Shown one piece after another: positions 1 to 5,898 of a stretch of 30,669 bases of DNA. The notes beneath the pieces were generated by a model. It had not been told where the DNA came from, did no database searches, and saw only the letters and a list, made by a program, of their open reading frames with translations. Source of the stretch: an uncultured Oscillospiraceae bacterium (GTDB lineage: Bacteria > Bacillota > Clostridia > Oscillospirales > Oscillospiraceae). The translations under genes and the position numbers were made by a program. The stretch lies in contig CAKTVG010000027.1 of the NCBI GenBank assembly GCA_934622035.1, positions 1-30,669 on the forward strand. Direction: 5' to 3'. Positions within the stretch are counted from its first letter, which is position 1. Every line of letters starts with the position of its first letter.

Positions 1-561
1 AAGAAGATTGACCTGCTCGGCGTGATCGTGCTGGGTGTGGTGACCGCCGTCGGCGGCGGCATCATCCGCGATCTGCTGCTGGGTATTACGCCGCCGCTGG
101 CCTTCCGGGATCCGCTGGCGGTCATGGTTGCCATTGCCGTTTCGGTGATCCTCTTTATCCCGAAAATCCGCCATCTGCTGATGCACAACCAGCGCGTGTT
201 TGACACATCCCTTCTGATTATGGACTCCGTCGGCCTCGGAATCTTTACGGTCATGGGAATCTGGAATGCGCTGGACTTCTCGCCGGAGCGCAGCACCTTC
301 CTTTTGATTTTCGTCGGCGTGATTACGGGCGTGGGTGGGGGCGTCCTGCGGGATGTTCTCGCGGGTAACACGCCGTACATCTTTGTTAAGCATGTCTATG
401 CCTGCGCGTCGCTGCTGGGCGCGGTGATCTGCACGCTCTTGTGGCGCGTTGTGCCGAGCTATGCGGCGATGCTCACGGGCGTTCTGACCGTGCTGATCCT
501 GCGGCTGCTTTCGGCGTATTTCCGCTGGAATCTGCCGCGGGCAAAGGACGATACTCCCTGA
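1..561 (+). CDS. TRIC/UPF0126 family membrane protein, 5'-truncated
   Basis: The frame is open from the first base, so the gene begins upstream of the window; a GTG at 22 is internal, not the start. About 186 residues remain of a family usually just over 200 long. Two copies of the family's glycine-rich signature followed by RD are visible: TAVGGGIIRDLL near the visible start and GVGGGVLRDVLAG about 85 residues later. This is the internal repeat of the UPF0126 / trimeric intracellular cation channel family (YadS/YicG-like). Each repeat is flanked by hydrophobic helices, giving roughly seven membrane segments, of which five or six are visible. Members are integral cytoplasmic-membrane proteins and some conduct potassium; the substrate here is unknown. 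The short hydrophilic tail ends 85 bases before the next gene, which has its own promoter. Confidence 0.85.
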   Translation, partial: KKIDLLGVIVLGVVTAVGGGIIRDLLLGITPPLAFRDPLAVMVAIAVSVILFIPKIRHLLMHNQRVFDTSLLIMDSVGLGIFTVMGIWNALDFSPERSTFLLIFVGVITGVGGGVLRDVLAGNTPYIFVKHVYACASLLGAVICTLLWRVVPSYAAMLTGVLTVLILRLLSAYFRWNLPRAKDDTP

Positions 562-580
562 AAAAATTACAAAAAGGGGG

Positions 581-608
581 TTGCAACCGGCTGAAATCGT
601 GCTATAAT
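581..608 (+). promoter_or_regulatory. Sigma-A promoter of the antiporter gene
   Basis: TTGCAA at 581-586 and TATAAT at 603-608 are separated by 16 bases. A ribosome-binding site AAGGGG at 632-637 follows, nine bases before the ATG at 647. Confidence 0.75.
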
Positions 609-646
609 ACACCCTTGTGTATAGAGAGAATAAGGGGTAATGATTT

Positions 647-1903
647 ATGACAATGCTGTTATCTGTTGCAGTTTCGCTCTTTGCGGGACTGATGCTTTCC
701 CGCGTGGTCAAGCTGTTGAAGCTGCCTGCGGTGACCGGCTATCTGATTGCCGGCCTGCTCATCGGACCGTTCGTCCTCGGACGGCTGAACATTCCCGGAC
801 TGGGCTTTACCTCTCTGGAGGAGGTCGACCGCATGAAGCCCATCAGCGAGGTTGCGCTGGGCTTTATCGCCTTTGCCATCGGCAATGAGTTCCGCCTGAG
901 CCAGCTGCGCGTCATCGGCAAGCAGGCAACGGTCATCGCCGTGTTCCAGGCGTTGAGCGCTACCATTCTTGTCGACCTGAGCCTGCTTGGCCTGCATCTT
1001 CTGATGCCGGATAAAATCACCGTTCCCGTCGCTATCTCTCTCGGCGCCATTGCAACGGCGACCGCACCTGCGGCGACGCTGATGGTTGTCAACCAGTATA
1101 AGGCAAAGGGCCCGCTGGTCGATCTGCTGCTGCCGATTGTCGCGCTGGACGATGCCGTCGGTCTGATCGTGTTTGCCATTTCCTTCGGAATCGCCAAGAC
1201 CTTCTCCAGCGGCGCGGCGCTCAGTATCATCAGCGTGCTGGTCAATCCGCTTCTGGAGGTCGTCGCCTCCGTGGCGCTCGGCTCGCTGCTCGGCCTGATT
1301 TATACTTATATCGAGCGCTTCTTCCATTCCCGCAGCAAGCGCCTGTGCGTGGCGATTACCTTCGTCATTCTGGCGGTGTCCCTCTCCATGCTGGACTTCA
1401 AATTCCCTGGTACGGAGCTGGAGCTGGGCTTCTCGTCCTTGCTCGTCTGCATGATGCTCGGCACGATCTTCTGCAATATCTGCCCCAGCTCGGAGGAGCT
1501 GATGGCAAAAACCGACCGCTGGACGGCGCCGCTTTTTGTGCTGTTCTTCGTCATCAGCGGCGCGGAGCTGGATTTGTCCGTGTTCAGCGACCTGACCTGC
1601 GTCCTGCTGGGCGTGGTGTACATCGTCTTCCGCTCTGCCGGTAAGATCCTTGGCGCAAGCGTTAGCTCGAAGTTTATGAAGTGCTCGCCCACGATTCAGA
1701 AGTGGCTCGGTATTACGCTCCTGCCGCAGGCAGGCGTCGCGCTGGGCATGTCGATCACGGTCGCGGAGCTTGGGCCGGAGGGCGGCATCATCCGCAGTAT
1801 CGTCCTGTTCTCCGTGCTGATTTATGAGCTGGTCGGCCCGATGCTGACCAAGATCGCTCTGACCAAGGCCGGAGAAATCCAGCCGAAGGAAGCGGCAAAA
1901 TAA
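647..1903 (+). CDS. Kef-type cation:proton antiporter (CPA2 family)
   Basis: A 418-residue, almost wholly hydrophobic protein with about 11-12 predicted membrane helices, matching the membrane domain of monovalent cation:proton antiporter-2 proteins (Na_H_Exchanger fold). Recognisable family segments are an N-terminal GYLIAGLLIGP, the central ATATAPAATLMV, LLPIVALDDAVGL (acidic pair in the transport core) and a C-terminal LLPQAGVALGMS. No TrkA-N/RCK domain follows the helices, so gating by nucleotide or potassium through an attached domain is not expected. It probably exchanges Na+ or K+ for protons at the cytoplasmic membrane; the ion cannot be read from sequence. It is monocistronic between its own promoter and a strong terminator. 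Confidence 0.88.
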   Translation: MTMLLSVAVSLFAGLMLSRVVKLLKLPAVTGYLIAGLLIGPFVLGRLNIPGLGFTSLEEVDRMKPISEVALGFIAFAIGNEFRLSQLRVIGKQATVIAVFQALSATILVDLSLLGLHLLMPDKITVPVAISLGAIATATAPAATLMVVNQYKAKGPLVDLLLPIVALDDAVGLIVFAISFGIAKTFSSGAALSIISVLVNPLLEVVASVALGSLLGLIYTYIERFFHSRSKRLCVAITFVILAVSLSMLDFKFPGTELELGFSSLLVCMMLGTIFCNICPSSEELMAKTDRWTAPLFVLFFVISGAELDLSVFSDLTCVLLGVVYIVFRSAGKILGASVSSKFMKCSPTIQKWLGITLLPQAGVALGMSITVAELGPEGGIIRSIVLFSVLIYELVGPMLTKIALTKAGEIQPKEAAK

Positions 1904-1905
1904 TC

Positions 1906-1957
1906 AGGATAAAGCAAACGCGCTGCTTTTTGAAAAGCGGCGCGTTTGCTTTATCCT
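1906..1957. terminator. Bidirectional intrinsic terminator between convergent genes
   Basis: Perfect 18-bp inverted repeat (1906-1923 with 1940-1957) around a 16-base T-rich loop. It lies between the antiporter stop at 1903 and the stop of the minus-strand redox gene at 1951, overlapping the latter. The arms carry internal A/T runs rather than a long external U tract. Confidence 0.8.
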
Positions 1958-2403
1958 ACAGGATGCTCTTTAATGTAGTTCTCCAGAATTTCTGCCGCGC
2001 TGGCGACATAGACGGCGCAGGGACGCTCGGCATAGTACTCCGGCGTGCGCGGCGCAGGCAGGGGAGAGCCGTCGGTCTTTACCCCGGCAAGCAGCTCGCG
2101 GCAGAGAATGCTGCCGTGCTTTTCACGAAATTCTGCCGCAAGCGCCTGCAATCGCAGATATTGCGCGCCCTTTTCCGCGGGATTCAGCCCGTCGCTGCCG
2201 TAGAGCAGCCCGGCGGCCATGAACATGCCGCTCAACGCGCCGCAGACCTCACGCATCCGCGCCATTCCGCCGCCGAAGCCGGAGGCCAGGCGCATTGCGG
2301 TAGCATCGTCCAATCCGGTTAAATCGGAAAAGGCAAGCAAAACGGACTGCGCACAGTTGCAGCCGTTCAGAAAGTTTTCCGCAGCGGCTTCCGCACGATT
2401 CAT
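1951..2403 (-). CDS. C_GCAxxG_C_C family putative redox protein
   Basis: 150 residues matching the C_GCAxxG_C_C family (PF09719 type) through its spaced cysteines. These are LNGCNCAQSVL near residue 13, a glycine-rich GFGGGMAR then EVCGALSG near residues 43-58, ILCRELL near residue 99, and a final Cys in RPCAVYVASAAEILE. Family members are small proteins proposed to be redox active or to bind a metal cluster; no reaction is established and none is claimed. It is the last gene of a minus-strand operon and its ATG overlaps the stop of the preceding gene by 4 bases (ATGA-type), so translation is probably coupled. The stop codon lies inside the shared terminator. Confidence 0.85.
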   Translation of the reverse strand: MNRAEAAAENFLNGCNCAQSVLLAFSDLTGLDDATAMRLASGFGGGMARMREVCGALSGMFMAAGLLYGSDGLNPAEKGAQYLRLQALAAEFREKHGSILCRELLAGVKTDGSPLPAPRTPEYYAERPCAVYVASAAEILENYIKEHPVG

Positions 2404-3161
2404 TGCGCTCCCTCCTTCGGAAAAGAAATGTGGTTGAATTTCAGCATGTAGCGAATGGGATAGTAGCCCTTGAGGTAGTACTCCTCATACCATTCGTAGG
2501 TCGCCTGCGGCAGATGCACCAGCTCCGGCGCGTCGCAGCGGAAAAGCTCAAAGGTTTTCCGGTCGCCGCAGAGCAGGGCGGCGATCAGCTCCTTCTGACC
2601 CTCCTGCGCAAGACGGTCGAAGCAGGCGTCCATCAGCGTGACGCAGACCAGCTCCTCTTGGGGCGCGCGCTCCTGCTTGGTGGCAAACCAATAGAGAAAG
2701 TCCTGCTGCGTAAAGGCCTTGCGCGCGGTGACGAGCGCCAACTTCTGGAATTCCTCCTCCGCGCCGCGTTTTAGCACGTCGATCAGATAATAAAGCAGAT
2801 CCTCGCTCAGGCAGCAGCAGTCGAGCAGTACCTCATAGGCGCTGCGCGGGCCGTCCGGCTCGTCAATCTGCGGCGGCGCGTCCTCCTCGGGCGTTTCCTG
2901 CGGCTCCGGGTCGGACAGTGCGCTCAGGGCGGTAAACACGTCCTCCGGCTTGAAGGCGTCATACAGCGCCTGCGGCAGTGTAAGGCCGTCCTGCGCAGCG
3001 CAGCGGCGCACAAATTCCGGCACGCCCATTGCCTGAATCTGCGTTTGCAGCTCGGCTGCGCGGCGCATTGGGTCGGTTTCCGTCAGGGAAATGCCCTCGG
3101 GCGGCGTGCGGCCGCTTTCGAGCTCCTGCAAATAGGTCAGATAGTGTTCTGCAAGCGTCAT
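2400..3161 (-). CDS. Conserved-looking protein of unknown function
   Basis: I do not recognise this protein. The likely start is the ATG at 3161 (253 residues): GAGGTGA lies just ahead of it, while a GTG at 3170 in the same frame falls within that ribosome-binding site. It is soluble, with no signal peptide or membrane helix. It has a helical N-terminus, a run rich in Pro, Asp and Glu around residues 80-105 that looks like a linker, then a Leu/Cys-rich helical region and an aromatic C-terminus (EWYEEYYLKGYYPIRYM). It starts 10 bases after the hydrolase stop and overlaps the next gene by 4 bases, so the three form one operon. Operon membership is the only hint to function. Confidence 0.8.
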   Translation of the reverse strand: MTLAEHYLTYLQELESGRTPPEGISLTETDPMRRAAELQTQIQAMGVPEFVRRCAAQDGLTLPQALYDAFKPEDVFTALSALSDPEPQETPEEDAPPQIDEPDGPRSAYEVLLDCCCLSEDLLYYLIDVLKRGAEEEFQKLALVTARKAFTQQDFLYWFATKQERAPQEELVCVTLMDACFDRLAQEGQKELIAALLCGDRKTFELFRCDAPELVHLPQATYEWYEEYYLKGYYPIRYMLKFNHISFPKEGAQ

Positions 3162-3171
3162 TTGCTTCACC

Positions 3172-4146
3172 TCATTGTCCAGCCGGTTCCGTCTCGAGAA
3201 AGGCGAAAATCCGGTCGAGATAATCCTTTAAAACCTCGTTTTTCGCGGAAAACAGCTCGTGCTTTTCCTCCGGATAGCGGACAAGCACGGCACTGGGCAC
3301 ACGTTTGACAAAGCGCTCCTGCGGCGCAAGCCGCACCTGTGCGTCACGCCCCGCGCTGAACACCAGCACCGGAACGCGGATTCTTCTGCAATTGCTGCGC
3401 CGCAGCACCCTTTGCTGCAAGGCGACGGATTCGTAGACCCAACGGTTGGAAACGCCGGAGGTCTGGTAGAGCGGATTTTCCAACCGGCAGCTGATGTTCC
3501 AGCGGAAGCGCCCCTCACTGGCGGCGCTGCTGCGCTCAAGCGGCGTGTTCGGGTCAAAGGTGCAGGTAAACAGTGTGCTCGTTTCCTGCCCGCCACGGCA
3601 AAGCATTGCCCTCGTGCCGCAAAGCGCGGCCGCATAGGGAAGATCGGCTGCACGCGGACAGAACATGGGAGAGGAGAGAATTGCCTTTTGGAACTCTCCC
3701 GGATATTCCTGTAAGTGGCGCGCGCCAACGCCGCCGCCCATGGAGTGAGCATAAAGATACAGCGGCAGCGAATCCGTGTAGCTTCTGAACTGCTCAATAA
3801 AGCAGTTCAGATCATAGACATAGTCGTCAAAGCGGTTGACGTGGATGATTCCTGCCGTATCGTGGCCGCGCTGTGTCGGAAGAAAGACATGATAGCCGCG
3901 GTTGAGAAAATACCAGGTCATTTCCAGGTATTTTCCGGGAAATTCCGTGAAGCCGTGGAGAATGACCACCGTACCCCGCGCATTTTCGGCAAGATAGCCC
4001 TCCCAGCGGAGCTCCGTTCCGTCAAAGGAGGCAAAGCTGCCCGTCAGCCGGTAGGGCAGAAGCTGCTGGCGGATGCTGCGCAGCGTTTCCAGATATGTCT
4101 CCTCCTCCAGAAGGATTGTTTGATGACTCGGACGAAAGGTTTTCAT
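3172..4146 (-). CDS. Alpha/beta hydrolase, lysophospholipase/monoacylglycerol lipase-like
   Basis: 324 residues with the serine hydrolase fold of the Hydrolase_4 family. Visible elements are the oxyanion segment VILHGFTEFPGKY near residues 79-91, the nucleophile elbow AHSMGGG with Ser135, the acid Asp268 in SAGRDAQV and the base His296 in EEKHELF. No signal peptide is seen, so it is probably cytoplasmic and acts on a carboxylic ester such as a lysophospholipid or monoglyceride; the substrate cannot be read. The start is ATG 4146 behind AGGGAGA. It is the first gene of a three-gene operon with its own promoter at 4179-4208, downstream of both terminators that follow the cobalamin riboswitch. 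Confidence 0.88.
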   Translation of the reverse strand: MKTFRPSHQTILLEEETYLETLRSIRQQLLPYRLTGSFASFDGTELRWEGYLAENARGTVVILHGFTEFPGKYLEMTWYFLNRGYHVFLPTQRGHDTAGIIHVNRFDDYVYDLNCFIEQFRSYTDSLPLYLYAHSMGGGVGARHLQEYPGEFQKAILSSPMFCPRAADLPYAAALCGTRAMLCRGGQETSTLFTCTFDPNTPLERSSAASEGRFRWNISCRLENPLYQTSGVSNRWVYESVALQQRVLRRSNCRRIRVPVLVFSAGRDAQVRLAPQERFVKRVPSAVLVRYPEEKHELFSAKNEVLKDYLDRIFAFLETEPAGQ

Positions 4147-4178
4147 GGCATTCTCCCTGGGAATCGTTCAATGTGCCA

Positions 4179-4208
4179 ATTATACCATGTTTCGCACCCG
4201 GTTTTCAA
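4179..4208 (-). promoter_or_regulatory. Promoter of the hydrolase/unknown/redox operon
   Basis: On the minus strand TTGAAA (4203-4208) and TATAAT (4179-4184) are 18 bases apart, with a TGG extension before the -10 element. It lies downstream of both terminators, so this operon does not need transcription from the riboswitch promoter. Confidence 0.72.
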
Positions 4209-4213
4209 TGGGT

Positions 4214-4257
4214 AAAAAGAAATCCCCCTGCGTTCCTCGGCACGGAATGCAGGGGGA
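4214..4257 (-). terminator. Second terminator downstream of the cobalamin riboswitch
   Basis: CCCCCTGC at 4249-4256 pairs with GCAGGGGG at 4224-4231 (read on the minus strand). An inner TTCC/GGAA pairing extends the stem, and ATTTCTTTTT follows. It ends just before the -35 box of the next operon's promoter. Confidence 0.8.
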
Positions 4258-4301
4258 ATCGCTTTGGACTCGGCACGTCCGCCAGCGACTCAGGAGGATA
4301 T

Positions 4302-4330
4302 AAAAAACCGCACGACTCCCTGCCGTGCGG
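4302..4330 (-). terminator. Riboswitch expression-platform terminator
   Basis: Minus strand: CCGCACG (4324-4330), a 9-base loop, CGTGCGG (4308-4314), then six U (4302-4307). It lies about 50 bases after the aptamer, where a transcriptional cobalamin riboswitch carries its switching hairpin. Confidence 0.82.
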
Positions 4331-4364
4331 ATAAACCTATCCTCTCAAAAGCACAGCATCCCGG

Positions 4365-4500
4365 TGTGGGCAGGAGCCGACATGCAGCATTCGGTGTATC
4401 TGACTTATCCGGTTTCCCGGCATCACAGTGACCCGCTCGCGGGGCTTCTCACCCCATTCCGCCGCCGGCAAGTGCCGGGCATGCTGCACATCATCGTTCT
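4365..4500 (-). promoter_or_regulatory. Cobalamin riboswitch aptamer (B12 box)
   Basis: Read on the minus strand this carries the conserved cobalamin-riboswitch core: a GGGGTGAGAAGCCCC hairpin, then GCGGGTCACTGTGA (the B12-box region, usually GCCACTGT), a CCGG-GAAA-CCGG hairpin and AAGTCAGATAC. The core is closed by an 8-bp P1-type stem, TGCAGCAT (4481-4488) with ATGCTGCA (4383-4390). Such aptamers bind adenosyl- or other cobalamins in the nascent RNA; ligand subtype is not inferred. A promoter lies directly upstream and a terminator directly downstream, as for a transcriptional off-switch. Oddly, no gene follows before a second terminator and a new promoter. Confidence 0.85.
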
Positions 4501-4513
4501 TTTATTTACTGAT

Positions 4514-4542
4514 ATTATACCTGCTTTGCCAAAAGAATGCAA
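4514..4542 (-). promoter_or_regulatory. Promoter driving the cobalamin riboswitch RNA
   Basis: Minus strand TTGCAT (4537-4542) and TATAAT (4514-4519) with a 17-base spacer. The expected transcript start near 4507 is just ahead of the aptamer. Confidence 0.78.
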
Positions 4543-4551
4543 GCCCTTTTA

Positions 4552-4578
4552 TTGAAAATCCATGTTTTTGGGTATACT
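4552..4578 (+). promoter_or_regulatory. Possible promoter of the anchored hydrolase, divergent from the riboswitch
   Basis: TTGAAA (4552-4557) and TATACT (4573-4578) with a short 15-base spacer. If used, the transcript would begin after the ATG at 4562, so translation would have to start later, at GTG 4595 or TTG 4601. Confidence 0.4.
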
Positions 4579-5449
4579 TTCGAAAAAGAGGCGAGTGGGA
4601 TTGTTCTTTCTTCTGACTGTTTTGATTTATCTGCGCTGCTTTCGGCGCTTTGATGCCAACGAACCATCTGAATTCGGTTGCTCCTGCACGAGAATGCGCT
4701 TCCTGAGTGGCCGGCGGCAGCTTCAGGGCTATCTTTTCGGCGAGGGCGAATCGCTGGTTGTCGTGGCGGCGGGGCTTGGCAACAGCGCGGCGCACTACAG
4801 CCCGCAGATCCGGTATTTTGTCAGCGCGGGGATGCGTGTGTTCGCCTTCGATTATACCGGCTGCTATGAGAGCGAGGGCCGTTCCTGCCGGGGCTTTCCG
4901 CAGGCACTGGACGATCTGCGCGCGGCGCTGAACTTCCTGCGCAAAAACGATTATTTCGGCAGCCAACGCCTGCTGCTTTTCGGCCACAGCATGGGCGGCT
5001 ACGCCGTGTGCAGTATTCTTTCCGAATGCCATGCCGATGCGGCGGTCAGCGTCGGCGGTGTCAACAGCGCCATGGAAGCGACAATTTCGGGGGTATATCA
5101 CTATCTCGGACGCCTGGCTTTTCTGCATTATCCGTTTCTGTATTGTTATCAGGCGCTGCGCTTTGGCAGGACCGCACTCCTTCGGCAGGCAATCGACGGC
5201 GCAAAGAATGCGCATGCGCTGCTTTTGGTTAACGGCGTGAACGATTGGATCGCGCCGCTCAACCGCGCGTCTGTGATTTCGCATGTGGCGGAGGTTCGTA
5301 ACAGTGCCGTGCGGTGCCTCCTGTGGGGAGAACAGGGGCACGACGGACACGCGGACCTGCTTTTCGGCAGGAGCGATGCAGAGGCGAATCCAAGACTGAT
5401 GCAGAGAATTGTTGCATTCTTTGATGCCGCCGTCCGCGGCGGAGAATAG
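4562..5449 (+). CDS. Membrane-anchored alpha/beta hydrolase
   Basis: 295 residues from the ATG at 4562. A hydrophobic segment near residues 12-26 (VGLFFLLTVLIYL) looks like an N-terminal membrane anchor or uncleaved signal, placing the enzyme outside the cytoplasmic membrane. The alpha/beta hydrolase triad is visible: Ser143 in FGHSMGGYA, Asp228 in VNGVNDWIAP and His260 (or His263) in EQGHDGHADL, with an AGLGNSAAHY oxyanion segment. The substrate is unknown. The start is doubtful. No ribosome-binding site precedes 4562, whereas AAGAGG at 4586-4591 sits nine bases before TTG 4601, which still keeps the anchor. It diverges from the riboswitch and shares little sequence with the hydrolase at 3172-4146 outside the catalytic motifs. 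Confidence 0.82.
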   Translation: MFLGILSKKRRVGLFFLLTVLIYLRCFRRFDANEPSEFGCSCTRMRFLSGRRQLQGYLFGEGESLVVVAAGLGNSAAHYSPQIRYFVSAGMRVFAFDYTGCYESEGRSCRGFPQALDDLRAALNFLRKNDYFGSQRLLLFGHSMGGYAVCSILSECHADAAVSVGGVNSAMEATISGVYHYLGRLAFLHYPFLYCYQALRFGRTALLRQAIDGAKNAHALLLVNGVNDWIAPLNRASVISHVAEVRNSAVRCLLWGEQGHDGHADLLFGRSDAEANPRLMQRIVAFFDAAVRGGE

Positions 5450-5482
5450 CGAAAAAATTTGTCGCTTTTCAAGAAAAAGTTG

Positions 5483-5511
5483 TTGACAACAGGATGACTT
5501 GCTGATATAAT
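5483..5511 (+). promoter_or_regulatory. Consensus promoter of tRNA-Thr
   Basis: Perfect TTGACA (5483-5488) and TATAAT (5506-5511) with a 17-base spacer, 20 bases before the mature tRNA. A stable-RNA-strength promoter. Confidence 0.9.
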
Positions 5512-5531
5512 ATGGGAGCTGTCGATGAAAT

Positions 5532-5607
<76 letters not shown>

Positions 5608-5608
5608 A

Positions 5609-5643
5609 AGTCTCTGAAGCCTCCGGGTTTCGGAGACTTTTCT
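5609..5643 (+). terminator. tRNA-Thr terminator
   Basis: AGTCTCTGAA (5609-5618) pairs with TTCGGAGACT (5629-5638), with one G-U pair, followed by TTTTCT. Confidence 0.82.
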
Positions 5644-5676
5644 ATATGCACAGGAAAAACTGGAGACCTTGTTTTT

Positions 5677-5711
5677 GCCGCGTAAAACCGTCTGATTTTA
5701 CGCGGCTTTTA
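5677..5711 (+). terminator. Second intrinsic terminator after the tRNA
   Basis: Perfect 11-bp stem GCCGCGTAAAA (5677-5687) with TTTTACGCGGC (5696-5706), 8-base loop, then TTTTACTTG. It appears to be a backup terminator for the tRNA transcript. Confidence 0.7.
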
Positions 5712-5797
5712 CTTGTTTTTCAAACTATTCTGGATAAAGCCCGTGCTGCGAAGCTCCTTCTATAGATAGACATAGGCCGTCGAAACCGCGTTTTGCA

Positions 5798-5815
5798 GTC
5801 TTTTTGCAAAAAGAC
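5798..5815. other. 18-base palindrome in an intergenic region
   Basis: GTCTTTTTGCAAAAAGAC is perfectly self-complementary. No gene is seen in 5716-5842. It could be a protein-binding site or a chance A/T palindrome. Confidence 0.4.
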
Positions 5816-5842
5816 GGATTGATTACATATTTTCCAGGTGAC

Positions 5843-5886
5843 AGCAAATCCGCCTTTGACAGAAGTCAAAGGCGGATTTGCTGCTT
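5843..5886. terminator. Strong hairpin after the SGNH-protein gene
   Basis: Perfect 18-bp stem (5843-5860 with 5865-5882) around the tetraloop AGAA. It lies 16 bases beyond the stop of the minus-strand gene. The T run (GCTTTT) is on the plus side; on the minus side the stem is not followed by U residues, so the strand it serves is uncertain. Confidence 0.6.
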
Positions 5887-5898
5887 TTGGGCAAAAAC

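Noticed and set aside
4291..4300. AGGAGG on the plus strand as a ribosome-binding site for a small plus-strand gene at 4325
   Set aside because: No start codon occurs at proper distance; a TAA follows in the next few bases, and the region is the riboswitch platform of the other strand.
5708..5842. Attachment site or integrated element downstream of tRNA-Thr
   Set aside because: No integrase gene and no repeat of the tRNA 3' end is visible; only terminators and an 18-base palindrome are present.
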